The notes: generated by a model not told the origin, from the sequence alone. DNA of 64,000 bases from Thalassovita aquimarina (GCF_018219815.1 NZ_JADMKU010000021.1:1-64000); one strand, 5' to 3'. Shown: positions 35,195-44,040, counted from the stretch's first letter. Translations and numbers: made by a program.

Positions 35195-36061
35195 ATGACG
35201 ACCCCGACAAAATTCATCCACCTGACCGACCCCCATGTCATTGGTGGCGACTGTTTGCTTTATGGTGCCAATCCCGCCCGCAGGCTTGCCCGCGCCGTCG
35301 ACAGCATCATAGAAGAGCACGGTGACGCTGCCTTTGTGATCGTCACCGGCGACATGACCCATTGGGGCGATGCCGATGCCTATGTCGCATTTGCCCGCGA
35401 AATTCATCGCTTGCCGATGCCGGTGCATCTGATGGTGGGCAATCATGATGACGGCGCAGCCTTTACCGGGGCTTTTCCCCATGCACCGCGCGACCGAAAC
35501 GGGTTTGTTCAATACGCCTTTGACACGCCCCATCACCGCGCCATCTACCTCGATACCAAGATGCCCGGCACTCATGCGGGCGGCTACTGCGCAGCGCGCC
35601 GGGAATGGCTTGCCGCACAGCTGGCCGAGGCAGACCGCCCGGTGCTGCTGTTCATGCACCACCCACCTTTCCAAACCGGCATCAAGAGCATGGACAGCAT
35701 CATGATGCTTGACAGCGAACCGTTCCACGAGACCGTGGCGCCTTACAAGGACCAGATACAACATTTGTTCTTCGGCCATGTGCATCGGGCAATTTTCGGC
35801 AATTGGCGCGGCATCTCTTTCTCGTGCATGCGGGGATTGAATCACCAGGTTGGGCTTGATCTCGGCCCTGCTGGCAACCCCATTCCCGGTGACTTGGCGC
35901 AACCCGCTTACGGTGTGGTCTTGCTGTCCGACGACACCGTGGTGGTGCATATGCACGAGTTCGCAGCCAAGTCTCCACGGTTTACCCTTTCCGCCCCAGA
36001 CGGCACGAGCGACGTCGACTATCAGCTTAATATGCGTCACGAAGGGTTCCAGGACCTATGA
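35195..36061 (+). CDS. GpdQ/CpdA-like metallophosphodiesterase
   Basis: A 288-residue class III calcineurin-like phosphodiesterase without signal peptide, so cytoplasmic. The five metal-binding blocks are all present: D12-x-H14 (LTDPHVIGG), GD at 52-53 (VTGDMTHWGD), GNHD at 82-85, HHPPF, and GHVH. The block spacing resembles the glycerophosphodiesterase GpdQ and cAMP phosphodiesterase CpdA. In an operon with a Ugp-type importer, cleavage of imported glycerophosphodiesters to glycerol-3-phosphate plus alcohol is the most likely role; cAMP hydrolysis is less likely in this setting. It overlaps the following HAD gene by four bases (ATGA). Confidence 0.88.
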   Translation: MTTPTKFIHLTDPHVIGGDCLLYGANPARRLARAVDSIIEEHGDAAFVIVTGDMTHWGDADAYVAFAREIHRLPMPVHLMVGNHDDGAAFTGAFPHAPRDRNGFVQYAFDTPHHRAIYLDTKMPGTHAGGYCAARREWLAAQLAEADRPVLLFMHHPPFQTGIKSMDSIMMLDSEPFHETVAPYKDQIQHLFFGHVHRAIFGNWRGISFSCMRGLNHQVGLDLGPAGNPIPGDLAQPAYGVVLLSDDTVVVHMHEFAAKSPRFTLSAPDGTSDVDYQLNMRHEGFQDL

Positions 36062-36819
36062 GCTTGGACGCACGGCGCGCAGTTTCACCGGCGACAGAGG
36101 CCTGCGACAGAAAACGCCTGCGCACCGCCCAGCGCGTGCTGTGCGACATAGACGGCTGCCTGGTTTCAGGCGCGCGGGTTCTGCCCGGCGCGTTGGCTTT
36201 CGTGCAGCGCTTCGCCGACAGGCTGATGCTTGTTTCCAACAATTCGACGGACACGCAGGAGAGCTTGCACAGGCGTCTGGTGCGCCTGGGTTTCGAATTG
36301 CGACCGGATCAGCTGGTGCTGGCAGGACAGCAAGCGCTGGCCTGGGTCGCAAACCGGCACGGCCCGGGTCCGGTGTTCCTTTTGTCCAATGAACGGATGC
36401 GCGCCGCCGCGTCGCGATTGGATCTGACACATTGCGACAGCAAGCCCCGCGTGGTTCTGGTGTGCCGGGACACAGATCTGACCTTGGCCCGACTGGAAAG
36501 AGCCCTGTATCACATAGCTGGCGGCGTGCCGGTCATTCTGGCCAATTCCGACATCACCCATCCCGGGGAGCATGGACCGGCCATCGAAAGTGGCGCCCTG
36601 CTGCAAATGCTGGCGGCGTGCCATCCGCCGTCCAGTGTCATCAATATCGGGAAGCCGAACCCGCGTTTGCTGCTGCAGGCCCTCGGGCCTGTCGCAGTCG
36701 AGGATGCGGTCATGATCGGAGACAATCCGCAAACGGATGGCCGGGCGGCCCAATCGGCAGATATGTATCCGATCCTCGTAGGGCCGGCAGCGGGCCGCTG
36801 GCTAAGTGACTTTTTGTAA
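36058..36819 (+). CDS. HAD-IIA family phosphatase (NagD/glycerol-phosphate-phosphatase-like)
   Basis: A 253-residue HAD subfamily IIA phosphatase. Motif I CDIDGCLVSGARVLPGA (with Cys replacing the usual Leu/Met before DID), motif II VSNNSTDTQESLHRRLVRLGF, motif III lysine in NIGKPNPRLL, and motif IV MIGDNPQTDGRAA. The first 25 residues are a charged extension beyond the normal start. NagD and phosphoglycolate/glycerol-3-phosphate phosphatases share this layout. As the last gene of the operon, overlapping the phosphodiesterase stop, it plausibly removes phosphate from the released glycerol-3-phosphate, or a related phosphomonoester, freeing Pi. Exact substrate unproven. Confidence 0.87.
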   Translation: MSLDARRAVSPATEACDRKRLRTAQRVLCDIDGCLVSGARVLPGALAFVQRFADRLMLVSNNSTDTQESLHRRLVRLGFELRPDQLVLAGQQALAWVANRHGPGPVFLLSNERMRAAASRLDLTHCDSKPRVVLVCRDTDLTLARLERALYHIAGGVPVILANSDITHPGEHGPAIESGALLQMLAACHPPSSVINIGKPNPRLLLQALGPVAVEDAVMIGDNPQTDGRAAQSADMYPILVGPAAGRWLSDFL

Positions 36820-36945
36820 CGGAGCAGCGGACCGCATGAGGTCGCGGTTACCGTGGGATGGTTCCGCACTTTCGCCCCATACCCGGCAATCGACCGTGAC
36901 GGGTAGCCGCCCCCAGCAAACGGACGAAGTCAGTCCCTGACGCGC

Positions 36946-38406
36946 TCATGTTCGTTCACCCGGTCCGAGGGCAATCGCGCCAAGGCCGAGCCCGGTCAGC
37001 CCCGCTGCCGCCGCGATCCAAGGCCAAAGCCCAGGCAGGATCGAGAACAGGAACAGATAGTCCTGTACTGCCGCCCAGATCGGTGTGCCGATCAGCGGCA
37101 CGGCTAAACCTCCTGCCAGGATTCGAAGCTTCCGGCCTCTGGCCCGGCGACGCAGCGCGCCCCATAGGGCGACGACGCCTGTCAGGATGAGCAACCCGAT
37201 GGAAAAGCGGGCGACCATTTCGGCCCAGAGCACGCGTGTCATGCCCACCGGGGCCACGCCGATGCTTTCCGACCACGTCCGCAGCACTTCCGCGAAGAGC
37301 GGCCAAGCGCGCTGGCTGTTGGCGAGGATCACGATGCCGTTGCCCGTTTCCGGCACGATGTGCAGATGCGTCATCCAGCCATAGCCCTGACCGCCGTGCC
37401 AGACCGCTGCGCGCCCGTCCGAGAGGGTCTCGGTGAAATACCCCAGCCCGTAGCTCTCGGCGACGATACCGAACAGCCCGCCGACCTGCACGACCGGCCG
37501 GTGTAGTTTCCGTACAGCGTCAGGCGAAAGCACTGACTGCGGGGCACCGGCCATGTTCGCCGTGGCGAAGCGGGCGATATCCGCCGCCGTGGAATGAAGC
37601 CCACCCGAGGCGTGCGCAGGATAGACGTAGGCGGCGACGGGCCGCCCGCGCAGGTCGTGCCCCACCGGCATCTCGGCCCCGGTCCAATCGAAGCTCGAAG
37701 CATGCATGCCCAGGGGGATGAGAACTTCGCGCGCCATCAGGGCGGCGAAATCCTCGCCGGTGCAGTTCTCGATCATGAGCTCGAGCAGGTTGAAACCGGT
37801 ATCGGAATAGGCAAAGCCTGCACCCGGGGTGCCGGTCTGCGTGAAGTCCCGGGCCAGATGCGCGGTCAGGCTTGGCCGCGCCTCCTCGGGATCGTATCGC
37901 GCCGCATAGTCGCCCAAACCTATCCCCGCCGTATGCGAAAGCAGATGTTGGGCGGTGAACCGGGCCGTTCCGGCGGGCAGTACCCGGTCCGAGAGACACG
38001 CCGCGGCTGGGGCATGCAAATCGAACCTCCCGGTCTCCGCCAATCGCATCGCGCCCCAGGCCGTCACGGGCTTGGAGATCGATTCCACGCGGAAAAGCGC
38101 GTCGTCTGTCATTTCGCGTCCCGTGGCGGGATCGGCCATGCCAAAAGCGCGGGTCCAGACCGGCGTGCCCCCGCGCAGCACGACGATCACCACGCCGGCG
38201 ACGTCGTTTGCTGCCATGCGCGCGGGCACAAGGCGCGTGAGCTGCTGATAGAGGTGTGGCGACTCGGGGCGCGCAGCCACGGGTGCCGGAGTGACAGTCA
38301 CGCCCGCCGCCGTGTCCGGGTCAAGACCGGAATCCTGGGCTACCGTCGGTGACGTCGCCCCGGCGATCAGCATTGCCGCCGCCAGGCACGAGACCGTTTT
38401 CTTCAT
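36946..38406 (-). CDS. Serine hydrolase, beta-lactamase/class C family, with C-terminal membrane segments
   Basis: A 486-residue protein. A Sec signal (MKKTVSCLAAAMLIAGATSPTVAQ) leads to a class C penicillin-binding-protein-like domain with SxxK at 109-112 (ESISKPVTAWG), the YSD motif in FAYSDTGFNLLE (in place of YxN), and an HGGQGYG block in place of KTG. Three or four hydrophobic segments follow in the last 110 residues (FSIGLLILTGVVALWG, ILAGGLAVPLIGTPIWAAV, LPGLWPWIAAAAGLTGLGLGAI). The catalytic domain is thus periplasmic and membrane-tethered. It is an esterase/peptidase type rather than a proven resistance enzyme. Its start overlaps the stop of the oxidoreductase gene by four bases. Confidence 0.88.
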   Translation of the reverse strand: MKKTVSCLAAAMLIAGATSPTVAQDSGLDPDTAAGVTVTPAPVAARPESPHLYQQLTRLVPARMAANDVAGVVIVVLRGGTPVWTRAFGMADPATGREMTDDALFRVESISKPVTAWGAMRLAETGRFDLHAPAAACLSDRVLPAGTARFTAQHLLSHTAGIGLGDYAARYDPEEARPSLTAHLARDFTQTGTPGAGFAYSDTGFNLLELMIENCTGEDFAALMAREVLIPLGMHASSFDWTGAEMPVGHDLRGRPVAAYVYPAHASGGLHSTAADIARFATANMAGAPQSVLSPDAVRKLHRPVVQVGGLFGIVAESYGLGYFTETLSDGRAAVWHGGQGYGWMTHLHIVPETGNGIVILANSQRAWPLFAEVLRTWSESIGVAPVGMTRVLWAEMVARFSIGLLILTGVVALWGALRRRARGRKLRILAGGLAVPLIGTPIWAAVQDYLFLFSILPGLWPWIAAAAGLTGLGLGAIALGPGERT

Positions 38407-39419
38407 CGGTCGGAAACTCTTAGGATCAACTTGCCTTCCACGTCGCCCGCCTCGAGCCTTTCATGCGCCCGGCGCGCATCGGCTAAGGGCAGGACTTCGG
38501 CAATGGCTGGAGCGAGCCGCCCCTCGGAGAGCATCGCGAAGAGCGCGGCGAGATCGTGCTTGAACCACTCGGGATGTTGCCGTCGCATTGCACCGATAGA
38601 ATAAAATGCCGTCGCGTGTCCGTTCGGCAGCCAGTCCCACAGTTTCAGTCGCACGAAGTCGAGTGGGATCGATCCGCCGCGGTCCAGGACCTCGTTCATG
38701 AAGCCGAAGGCGACAAGCATCCCGCCGGGTTTGAGGGCATGAAGCGAACGCGATAGGCTTTCGCCCCCCAGCGGATCGAAGACGAAATCCACTCCTTCTC
38801 CGACCGCCCCTGCGATCGCCGCCCCGGGATCGCTGGCCTGCGCGTCAATCGGCTGGCCACCGAATTCCCGGATCAGGGCGTGCTTTGCAGCAACGTCCGT
38901 GCCGAACGCGGTGACACCTGCGTCCCGCGCCAGCTGCAGCATGGCCGTGCCGACAGCACCGCCCGCGCCGTGGATCAGGATGCTCTGCCCCGCACGGACC
39001 TTCGCCACGCGGTGGAGCATCTGGTAGGGTGTCACAGCCGAAAGGATCATCGCCAGGGCATCTTCGTGGCTGATACCATCGGGCACTCGGGTCAGGCGCT
39101 CGGCCGGAAGGCAGACGTACTCCGAATAGGCGCCGATCGTGGTCAGGTCGGCAACCCGATCGCCCACGGTGACGTCCGACACACCAGGTCCCAGAGCGTC
39201 TACGATCCCGACCAGATCATAACCGGGGACGAAGGGCGGCTTTTCCTTGACGTCCGGATATTGCCCCTTCCGGATCATGACATCGGTAAACGCCGCGCTT
39301 GTTACGACAACCCGAATGCGCGCCTCGCCCTTGCCCGGTTTCGGCAGCTCCGCAACTGTCTCAAGCTCCAGCTCCTCCGGGCCGCCATATTTTTTCAGCA
39401 AGATACGTTTGAAAGACAT
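38403..39419 (-). CDS. NAD(P)-dependent medium-chain alcohol dehydrogenase / quinone oxidoreductase
   Basis: A 338-residue zinc-independent MDR protein. The GroES-like domain has FVPGYDLVGIVDALGPGV; the catalytic zinc cysteine/histidine pattern of alcohol dehydrogenases is absent, as in quinone oxidoreductases. The Rossmann motif is ILIHGAGGAVGTAMLQLARDAG, and FVFDPLGGESLSRSLHALKPGG follows. It should reduce a quinone or enone using NADPH. It is translationally coupled to the serine hydrolase gene (four-base overlap), an uncommon pairing that might mean hydrolysis and reduction of one compound. Start MSFKRILLKKYGGPEEL follows an AGAGAACCA region. Confidence 0.9.
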   Translation of the reverse strand: MSFKRILLKKYGGPEELELETVAELPKPGKGEARIRVVVTSAAFTDVMIRKGQYPDVKEKPPFVPGYDLVGIVDALGPGVSDVTVGDRVADLTTIGAYSEYVCLPAERLTRVPDGISHEDALAMILSAVTPYQMLHRVAKVRAGQSILIHGAGGAVGTAMLQLARDAGVTAFGTDVAAKHALIREFGGQPIDAQASDPGAAIAGAVGEGVDFVFDPLGGESLSRSLHALKPGGMLVAFGFMNEVLDRGGSIPLDFVRLKLWDWLPNGHATAFYSIGAMRRQHPEWFKHDLAALFAMLSEGRLAPAIAEVLPLADARRAHERLEAGDVEGKLILRVSDR

Positions 39420-39705
39420 TGGTTCTCTATGATGGTTTCAGGTTGTGAAGGAGCGGGGCAAATACTTCAGACGAATTTGGCTTAATGATCGGCAGCGGTT
39501 CCCCGGTGGTCTTTGACATGGGTCAAGCGCCTCGAGGCTGTGACCTGTGATCATCCCCACCTTAGCGGTCCGGTTCGTGGGTTGCCGCATGACTGGCCGC
39601 CGGTCCACCGGGATTATGATTGCGGGAACAGGAGGGCGATAACCGTATTGCACAACGAAGCGGAGCTCGGGCGCTGCTGTCTGGAACCTTGCGGATCGGC
39701 GCAGA

Positions 39706-40038
39706 TCAAAGGTCGCCGATCGCAAGGACAACAGCGAGATGCGTTGCTGCCGCCACGGAGAATCCAATGGCCCAGCCCGGGCCGGAGGCATACCACCAAG
39801 CGGCGACTGCCACCCCAAAGACACAAGCTTTGAAGATCAGCAGGCCCGGGAACTCCAGACGGCTGGACGCGTTCGGCGCGGCGAAGAAATACCACAGAGA
39901 GCCGACAACCAAGACCGCGAGAATTGCAGCGCCCCACCCGGCCATGCCACCAGCTGCCACGCGGAAACCGGCGCGCCAGACTGCGATCAGGGCTGCAATC
40001 TCGACCAGTAACGCTAGCGCGTGGCTCATGCCGACCAT
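39706..40038 (-). CDS. YrdB/DUF2568 family small membrane protein
   Basis: A 110-residue protein with four hydrophobic segments (ALALLVEIAALIAVWRAGF, GWGAAILAVLVVGSLWYFFAAP, LLIFKACVFGVAVAAWWYA, IGFSVAAATHLAVVLAI). The FFAAPNASSRLE loop and overall size match DUF2568 (YrdB-like), whose function is unknown. The ribosome site GGAGGTCCGGT supports the ATG giving MVGMSHALAL. It is isolated, with non-coding gaps on both sides. Confidence 0.85.
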   Translation of the reverse strand: MVGMSHALALLVEIAALIAVWRAGFRVAAGGMAGWGAAILAVLVVGSLWYFFAAPNASSRLEFPGLLIFKACVFGVAVAAWWYASGPGWAIGFSVAAATHLAVVLAIGDL

Positions 40039-40261
40039 ACCGGACCTCCGTCGTGCGATCCCAACCCGGGTTTCGGCTGGGACTCATTGTCGATGTAGCG
40101 CGGCCTGTCCCGCCCTGTCGAGGCTCGCGCCCACACCAGCCAGAACGTCCCATCGCGCCCGAAGCGCTTGACCAATGAAACGCGGGCCAAGGGTAGCACC
40201 ATGGCCGCCTTGCTTCAGAAAGCAATGGAGCAAGGCAGGCTCGTTTTCGGCACCTGAATGC

Positions 40262-41392
40262 TCAGGCGGTTTCGTGTGCGCTTGCCCGGAGCCCCCAGAA
40301 CAAAAGAAGCAGGCTGGCGGGCAAGAGCGTCATGGTGGCCTGCCAGGCGACCATCTGCGCCGACAGCAGATGCAGCTCGGCAGCCAAGGCAGACGCCAGA
40401 GCGGTTCCCGCGTTGAGTGCGCTTGCGCCCATGGCAAGAATGAAACCGCGATTACCGCCCCCTGTATCGGCAAGCGCGGCTTGCAGAGACGGTGCGGCGC
40501 AGCCGCCGAAGATCGCCCAAAGACCCAGCCCCGCAAGGGTGAGTGAGAAATCGGCGCCGGGTGCTGCAAATAGGGCGAACACCCCGGCAAGCACGGCGGC
40601 AAGGCAAATCCCGGCGGACAAGCGCGGCCCGATCATGCGGATCAACTGCGGCGCCAGCAGATTGCCAAGGACCGTCATCGCGCCAAATCCTGCGAACAGC
40701 GCAGACACCTGCGCAGTATCGAAGCCGTGAAGATCACGGATTCGCGCCCCGACGATCGCGAAAATGCCGATCGCACCGCCAAGCCCGAACAGCATGGCCA
40801 AAATGCCAGGCAATGCTCTTTGAACGGCGCGGATGCGGCCGGTCTCTCCAGGCGCCTCTAACTTTGTCCTGCGTGGCGACCTTTTCATCTGGAACGCCAG
40901 AAAACCGCTGGCCACAGCCAGTGTCACGAATGCCATGCGCCAGTCCGCAATAGCGTCCATGAGTGCGCCATTGAGCGGCCCCAGTATAATCCCGAGCGTC
41001 AGGCCGGCCTGGACCCGGCTGATCGCCGTTGCACTGTCTTCCGATTCCGATGCCATGGCGAAGGCAACGGGAAGCATCCCTGCCGCCGCGATTCCGGTCA
41101 GAAGGCGCGCCAAAAGCGCCAACCCGAATGAAGGGGCCATCGCCGTGAACAGTGATGCGCATGAAAACAGGAACGCGGCTGGAAAGATCACCCGGCTGCG
41201 CCCAATTCGGTCCGACAGGGTCCCGAAGACCGGTGCGAGCAGAGCAAGCGGCAGATTGTAGGTGGCCACGAGGAGGGCGATACGCTCCGGGGCGACGCCC
41301 AGGTCGTTCCCGATGGGCGTCAGAAGCGGGCCAAGAAGGAATTCATCAAGCCCGATCACGAACGCAACGAAGAACAGGGAAAATGAATTCAT
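40262..41392 (-). CDS. Major facilitator superfamily transporter
   Basis: A 376-residue MFS carrier with about 12 membrane segments. The A-motif loop between TM2 and TM3 is visible as GTLSDRIGRSRVIFPAA. The start is the ATG giving MNSFSLFFVAFVIGLDEFLLGPLL; the 41 upstream codons in frame are arginine-rich shadow. The short chain and lack of a large central loop suggest a drug or small-metabolite exporter of the DHA1 type. No linked regulator is adjacent; a PfpI-type gene is divergent 463 bases away. Substrate unknown. Confidence 0.9.
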   Translation of the reverse strand: MNSFSLFFVAFVIGLDEFLLGPLLTPIGNDLGVAPERIALLVATYNLPLALLAPVFGTLSDRIGRSRVIFPAAFLFSCASLFTAMAPSFGLALLARLLTGIAAAGMLPVAFAMASESEDSATAISRVQAGLTLGIILGPLNGALMDAIADWRMAFVTLAVASGFLAFQMKRSPRRTKLEAPGETGRIRAVQRALPGILAMLFGLGGAIGIFAIVGARIRDLHGFDTAQVSALFAGFGAMTVLGNLLAPQLIRMIGPRLSAGICLAAVLAGVFALFAAPGADFSLTLAGLGLWAIFGGCAAPSLQAALADTGGGNRGFILAMGASALNAGTALASALAAELHLLSAQMVAWQATMTLLPASLLLLFWGLRASAHETA

Positions 41393-41855
41393 TGTCCGGC
41401 CCTCGGCATGGCAGTGAGTTTCGGAGAAATGTGTGTTTTCTGGCAGCCTTCGGAGCGGTGCCTGCGGCGCGCGGAGGCGAACACGCGGTATCCCATAACT
41501 GGAGGCAAAGCGCATCCCCAGGGCTCCGGACCACGTCGCATAAACTGTATTGGAGTGAGAAGGTAAGGCATAGCGTTCTCCGCCGTTGTTGCTCCCGGCA
41601 GAAATATTTAGCAGGCGCCGGTTTGGACAATCGCGGGAACTGCGAATTCATATTTCATGAAATCGAAATTAAAGTTTCGATGCGAACTGCTACTATTAAA
41701 GAGAAAGTTTGAAGCAGGAAGACTGCCGGCATCGGCGGAAGCCTCAGCTACCCGCTGCGGTCGCCGAGATGGGTGCGTGAGGCATGCCAGTCGAAATGAA
41801 GGAAATCCCTGCAGATCAATAATGCTTCACCACACATTTGCGCAGGAGGCGGTAC
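41393..41855. other. AT-rich divergent intergenic region with palindromes
   Basis: About 463 bases between the MFS gene and the PfpI-type gene. The middle, around 41590-41715, is distinctly AT-rich against the GC-rich background and holds two overlapping palindromes, listed separately. No gene is supported. Confidence 0.5.
41652..41681. promoter_or_regulatory. Overlapping perfect palindromes
   Basis: ATTTCATGAAAT (41652-41663) is a perfect 12-base palindrome. It is directly overlapped by ATCGAAA-TTAAAG-TTTCGAT (41662-41681), a perfect 7-6-7 inverted repeat. The pair is 175 bases upstream of the PfpI-type gene and looks like operator sites for a dimeric regulator. The regulator is not known. 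Confidence 0.5.
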
Positions 41856-42452
41856 ATGGGAATGACGATCGGCGTGCTTGTATTCGATGGTGCGGAAGAG
41901 ATGGATTTCGTGGGCCCCTGGGAGGTTCTTGCGGCCGTTGCCGACGAAGACCCCGGGAACCGGATTCTGCTGGTTTCGGAAACCGTAGCCCCAGTCACTT
42001 GCGAGAAGGGTATGCGCGTGCTTCCCAACGTTTCCTATGCCGATGCGCCGGCTTTGGACGTGATCGTGATTCCGGGGGGCAGCGGGGCCCGGCGCGAAAT
42101 CGGCAATCCGGCTACCGTAGGTTGGCTGCAAGAGGCGTCCAAGAACTGCACATGGATGTGCAGCGTCTGCACGGGGGCCTTTTTGTTGGTCGGCGCGGGT
42201 CTTGCGGACGGCAAGACCGTCACCACGCATCATGGATTTATCGGTGACCTACGCGACATGGGCCGGGCCACGGTCGCGGAAGGCGTGCGCTTTGCCCGAG
42301 ATGGAAACGTGGTCAGCGCCGGCGGCGTGATGTCGGGGATCGAGATGTCCCTGTGGCTTGTGCGCGAACTCTTCGGGCCGGACGCAGAAGACGAAGCGCG
42401 CAACTACATCGCCTATGACTACCCGCCTCGCGAGGCCTCCCGTCAGCTTTGA
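41856..42452 (+). CDS. DJ-1/PfpI family protein
   Basis: A 198-residue class I glutamine-amidotransferase-like protein. It opens MGMTIGVLVFDGAEEMDFVGPWEVL with the conserved acidic residues near 14-15; the nucleophile elbow is SVCTGAFLL with Cys105; a VIPGGSGARR loop and a TTHHGF segment with histidine follow. This is the isonitrile-hydratase/ThiJ-like branch of the family. The start has a strong ribosome site (AGGAGGCGGTAC). It converges with a LysR gene, overlapping it by ten bases at the 3' ends. Possible functions are hydratase, glyoxalase or chaperone; unresolved. Confidence 0.88.
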   Translation: MGMTIGVLVFDGAEEMDFVGPWEVLAAVADEDPGNRILLVSETVAPVTCEKGMRVLPNVSYADAPALDVIVIPGGSGARREIGNPATVGWLQEASKNCTWMCSVCTGAFLLVGAGLADGKTVTTHHGFIGDLRDMGRATVAEGVRFARDGNVVSAGGVMSGIEMSLWLVRELFGPDAEDEARNYIAYDYPPREASRQL

Positions 42453-43354
42453 ACTTCAGCCTCCCGCTCCCAACGCGGGGGACTTCCGAGATGGTCCTGA
42501 AAATGTTCGAGAAACAAGCGGACCTTGATCGAGGGCCGGGTGGCGGGCGGAAAGACGGCATAAAGCGTGTACGGCTCGGGGGGATACCCTTCCAAGAGAG
42601 GGACCAGACGACCGGCACGGATGTCGGGGGCGGCTATGAAACGCGGCAGCAAGGAAATGCCAGAGCCGCCCACGGTAAGATCACGCACCGCGACGCTGCT
42701 GTCCGCCCTGACCATACCGGACACCGGATAGCGTTTTTCGCCCAGAGGCCAATCGACGGAACTGTCCGACAGTTTGTAGGTAATGCAGTTGTGGCGGGTC
42801 AGCTCTTCGGGGCTTGTCGGTGCGCCGTAGCGTTCCAGGTAGGCTGGGGCGGCGCAAACGACGCGGTCGATTGGTGCAAGGGCGCGGGCCACCAGCGTTG
42901 AATCCGGAAGCCCGGTGCTGACCCGGAGGGCGATGTCCACGCGTTCCTCGATGAGGTCCACGACCCGGTCATTCAGGGACAAGTCCAACTGCACGTCCGG
43001 ATAACGTCGGACGAAGGCCGGTATGCAGGAGGTCACATGCAGCTGTCCGAAGGTGGCAGGCGCGTTCACGTGCAGACGTCCGTGCGGCTTCGTTTGCAGC
43101 CCGCGTGCGGCATCTTCCGCCTCTTCAAGGCAATCGAGAATTCTTTGTACCTTGTACAGATAGGACTGACCGATCTCGCTGAGCGCGACATGCCGGGTGG
43201 AGCGGATCAGAAGGGTAACCCCGAGCTCCTTTTCCAGCTGGCTGACATAGTTGCTGACGCCTGCATTCGAGAGCCCAAGATCCGCGGCCGCGTCAGTGAA
43301 GCTGCCCAACTCCGCGACGCGCCGGAAGGCCATCATCGCCTTCAACTTGTTCAT
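42443..43354 (-). CDS. LysR family transcriptional regulator
   Basis: A 303-residue LysR regulator of the CrgA/DsdC-like group. The helix-turn-helix covers AFRRVAELGSFTDAAADLGLSNAGVSNYVSQLEKELGVTLLIRSTR, followed by an effector domain (GRLHVNAPATFGQLHV, DIALRVSTGLPDSTLVARAL, GGSGISLLPRFIAAPDI). The end converges with the PfpI-type gene by ten bases. No divergent target is present upstream, where a long non-coding stretch begins, so the target is unclear; the PfpI gene or a quinone-type stress gene would fit the subgroup. Confidence 0.9.
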   Translation of the reverse strand: MNKLKAMMAFRRVAELGSFTDAAADLGLSNAGVSNYVSQLEKELGVTLLIRSTRHVALSEIGQSYLYKVQRILDCLEEAEDAARGLQTKPHGRLHVNAPATFGQLHVTSCIPAFVRRYPDVQLDLSLNDRVVDLIEERVDIALRVSTGLPDSTLVARALAPIDRVVCAAPAYLERYGAPTSPEELTRHNCITYKLSDSSVDWPLGEKRYPVSGMVRADSSVAVRDLTVGGSGISLLPRFIAAPDIRAGRLVPLLEGYPPEPYTLYAVFPPATRPSIKVRLFLEHFQDHLGSPPRWEREAEVQS

Positions 43355-43863
43355 AATTCAGATCCCGTGAAAAACATATCACGGCTGTGCGGATTACCAT
43401 GTTTTCGCATTTGGGCAAATAGAGGGCAATCACGATTGCAGCAAACAGGCTGGTGTCCCCACTGGTATCTCTCAGCGCTCTATTCCGCTGCCCTGCCGAC
43501 TACGGGCAACATGGGCTTCCGCGCCGCAACGGCCATATGATGCGCGATATCGGGCAACCCCTTCAGTCGAATGCGAACCAGAACCTTGGCGGCTGATGAG
43601 GTATGGATATTTGTCTAAGGTGCGATCATGACGCGTGGCCTGCCACGCGAACAGGTTAAAGGAGGTCAACCATGCCGGCCTCCAATACCTGTTTGTCGGC
43701 ATGGAACCTTAGCACGAGCCGCTTTTTTCTAGAGGGCAAGTCTGGGAGCGATCGCAACGCTATATCCTGCTTCCTGATTGCATCCAGGGCTTTCCGGGCA
43801 CGACAAATCCGCCCTGGGAGGCGGCTCGCAACATGCCAAAATGTAGTGGTTATTTTTTTAGTG

Positions 43864-43894
43864 GCGGGGGTAGGATTTGGACACGGCTTGATCC
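43864..43894 (+). repeat. Dispersed repeat, copy A (tRNA 3'-end-like)
   Basis: A 31-base segment beginning GCGGGGGTAGGATTTGGACAC. It matches 27 of 31 bases with the copy at 50649-50679, and weaker similarity extends into the AT-rich bases to its left. On the opposite strand it resembles the T-arm plus acceptor end of a tRNA, but the T-stem does not pair well, so it is not an active tRNA. Confidence 0.55.
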
Positions 43895-43966
43895 GGCCGG
43901 ATAACGTGTGCGGCTATCATTCACACGGCCACTCCAGGATATGAAAGTTCACAGAGCGCTGCGGAG

Positions 43967-44001
43967 CGGTCATCTGACGGTTTTTGTCAGATGACCGTTT
44001 T
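43967..44001 (+). terminator. Perfect 12-bp hairpin with T-tail
   Basis: CGGTCATCTGAC / GTCAGATGACCG, a perfect 12-base stem with loop GGTTTTT and TTTT after it. It has terminator form on the plus strand, yet no plus-strand gene lies upstream for over 1.5 kb. It may be left from a lost gene. Confidence 0.5.
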
Positions 44002-44040
44002 CAGCCCAAAGCGGACGTAGTTGATCGGCTAGAGAGGGCG
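44002..44040 (+). repeat. 39-bp repeat, copy A
   Basis: Begins CAGCCCAAAGCGGACGTAG. It matches the copy at 45119-45157 in 32 of 39 bases, and all seven differences are transitions. The two copies flank the cytochrome c' gene and the IS-end remnant in the same orientation. Confidence 0.6.

Noticed and set aside
43672-43944. 90-codon frame with an excellent AAAGGAGGTCAACC ribosome site
   Set aside because: Composition is not protein-like, no domain or signal, and it overlaps the dispersed repeat; could be the start of a lost gene.
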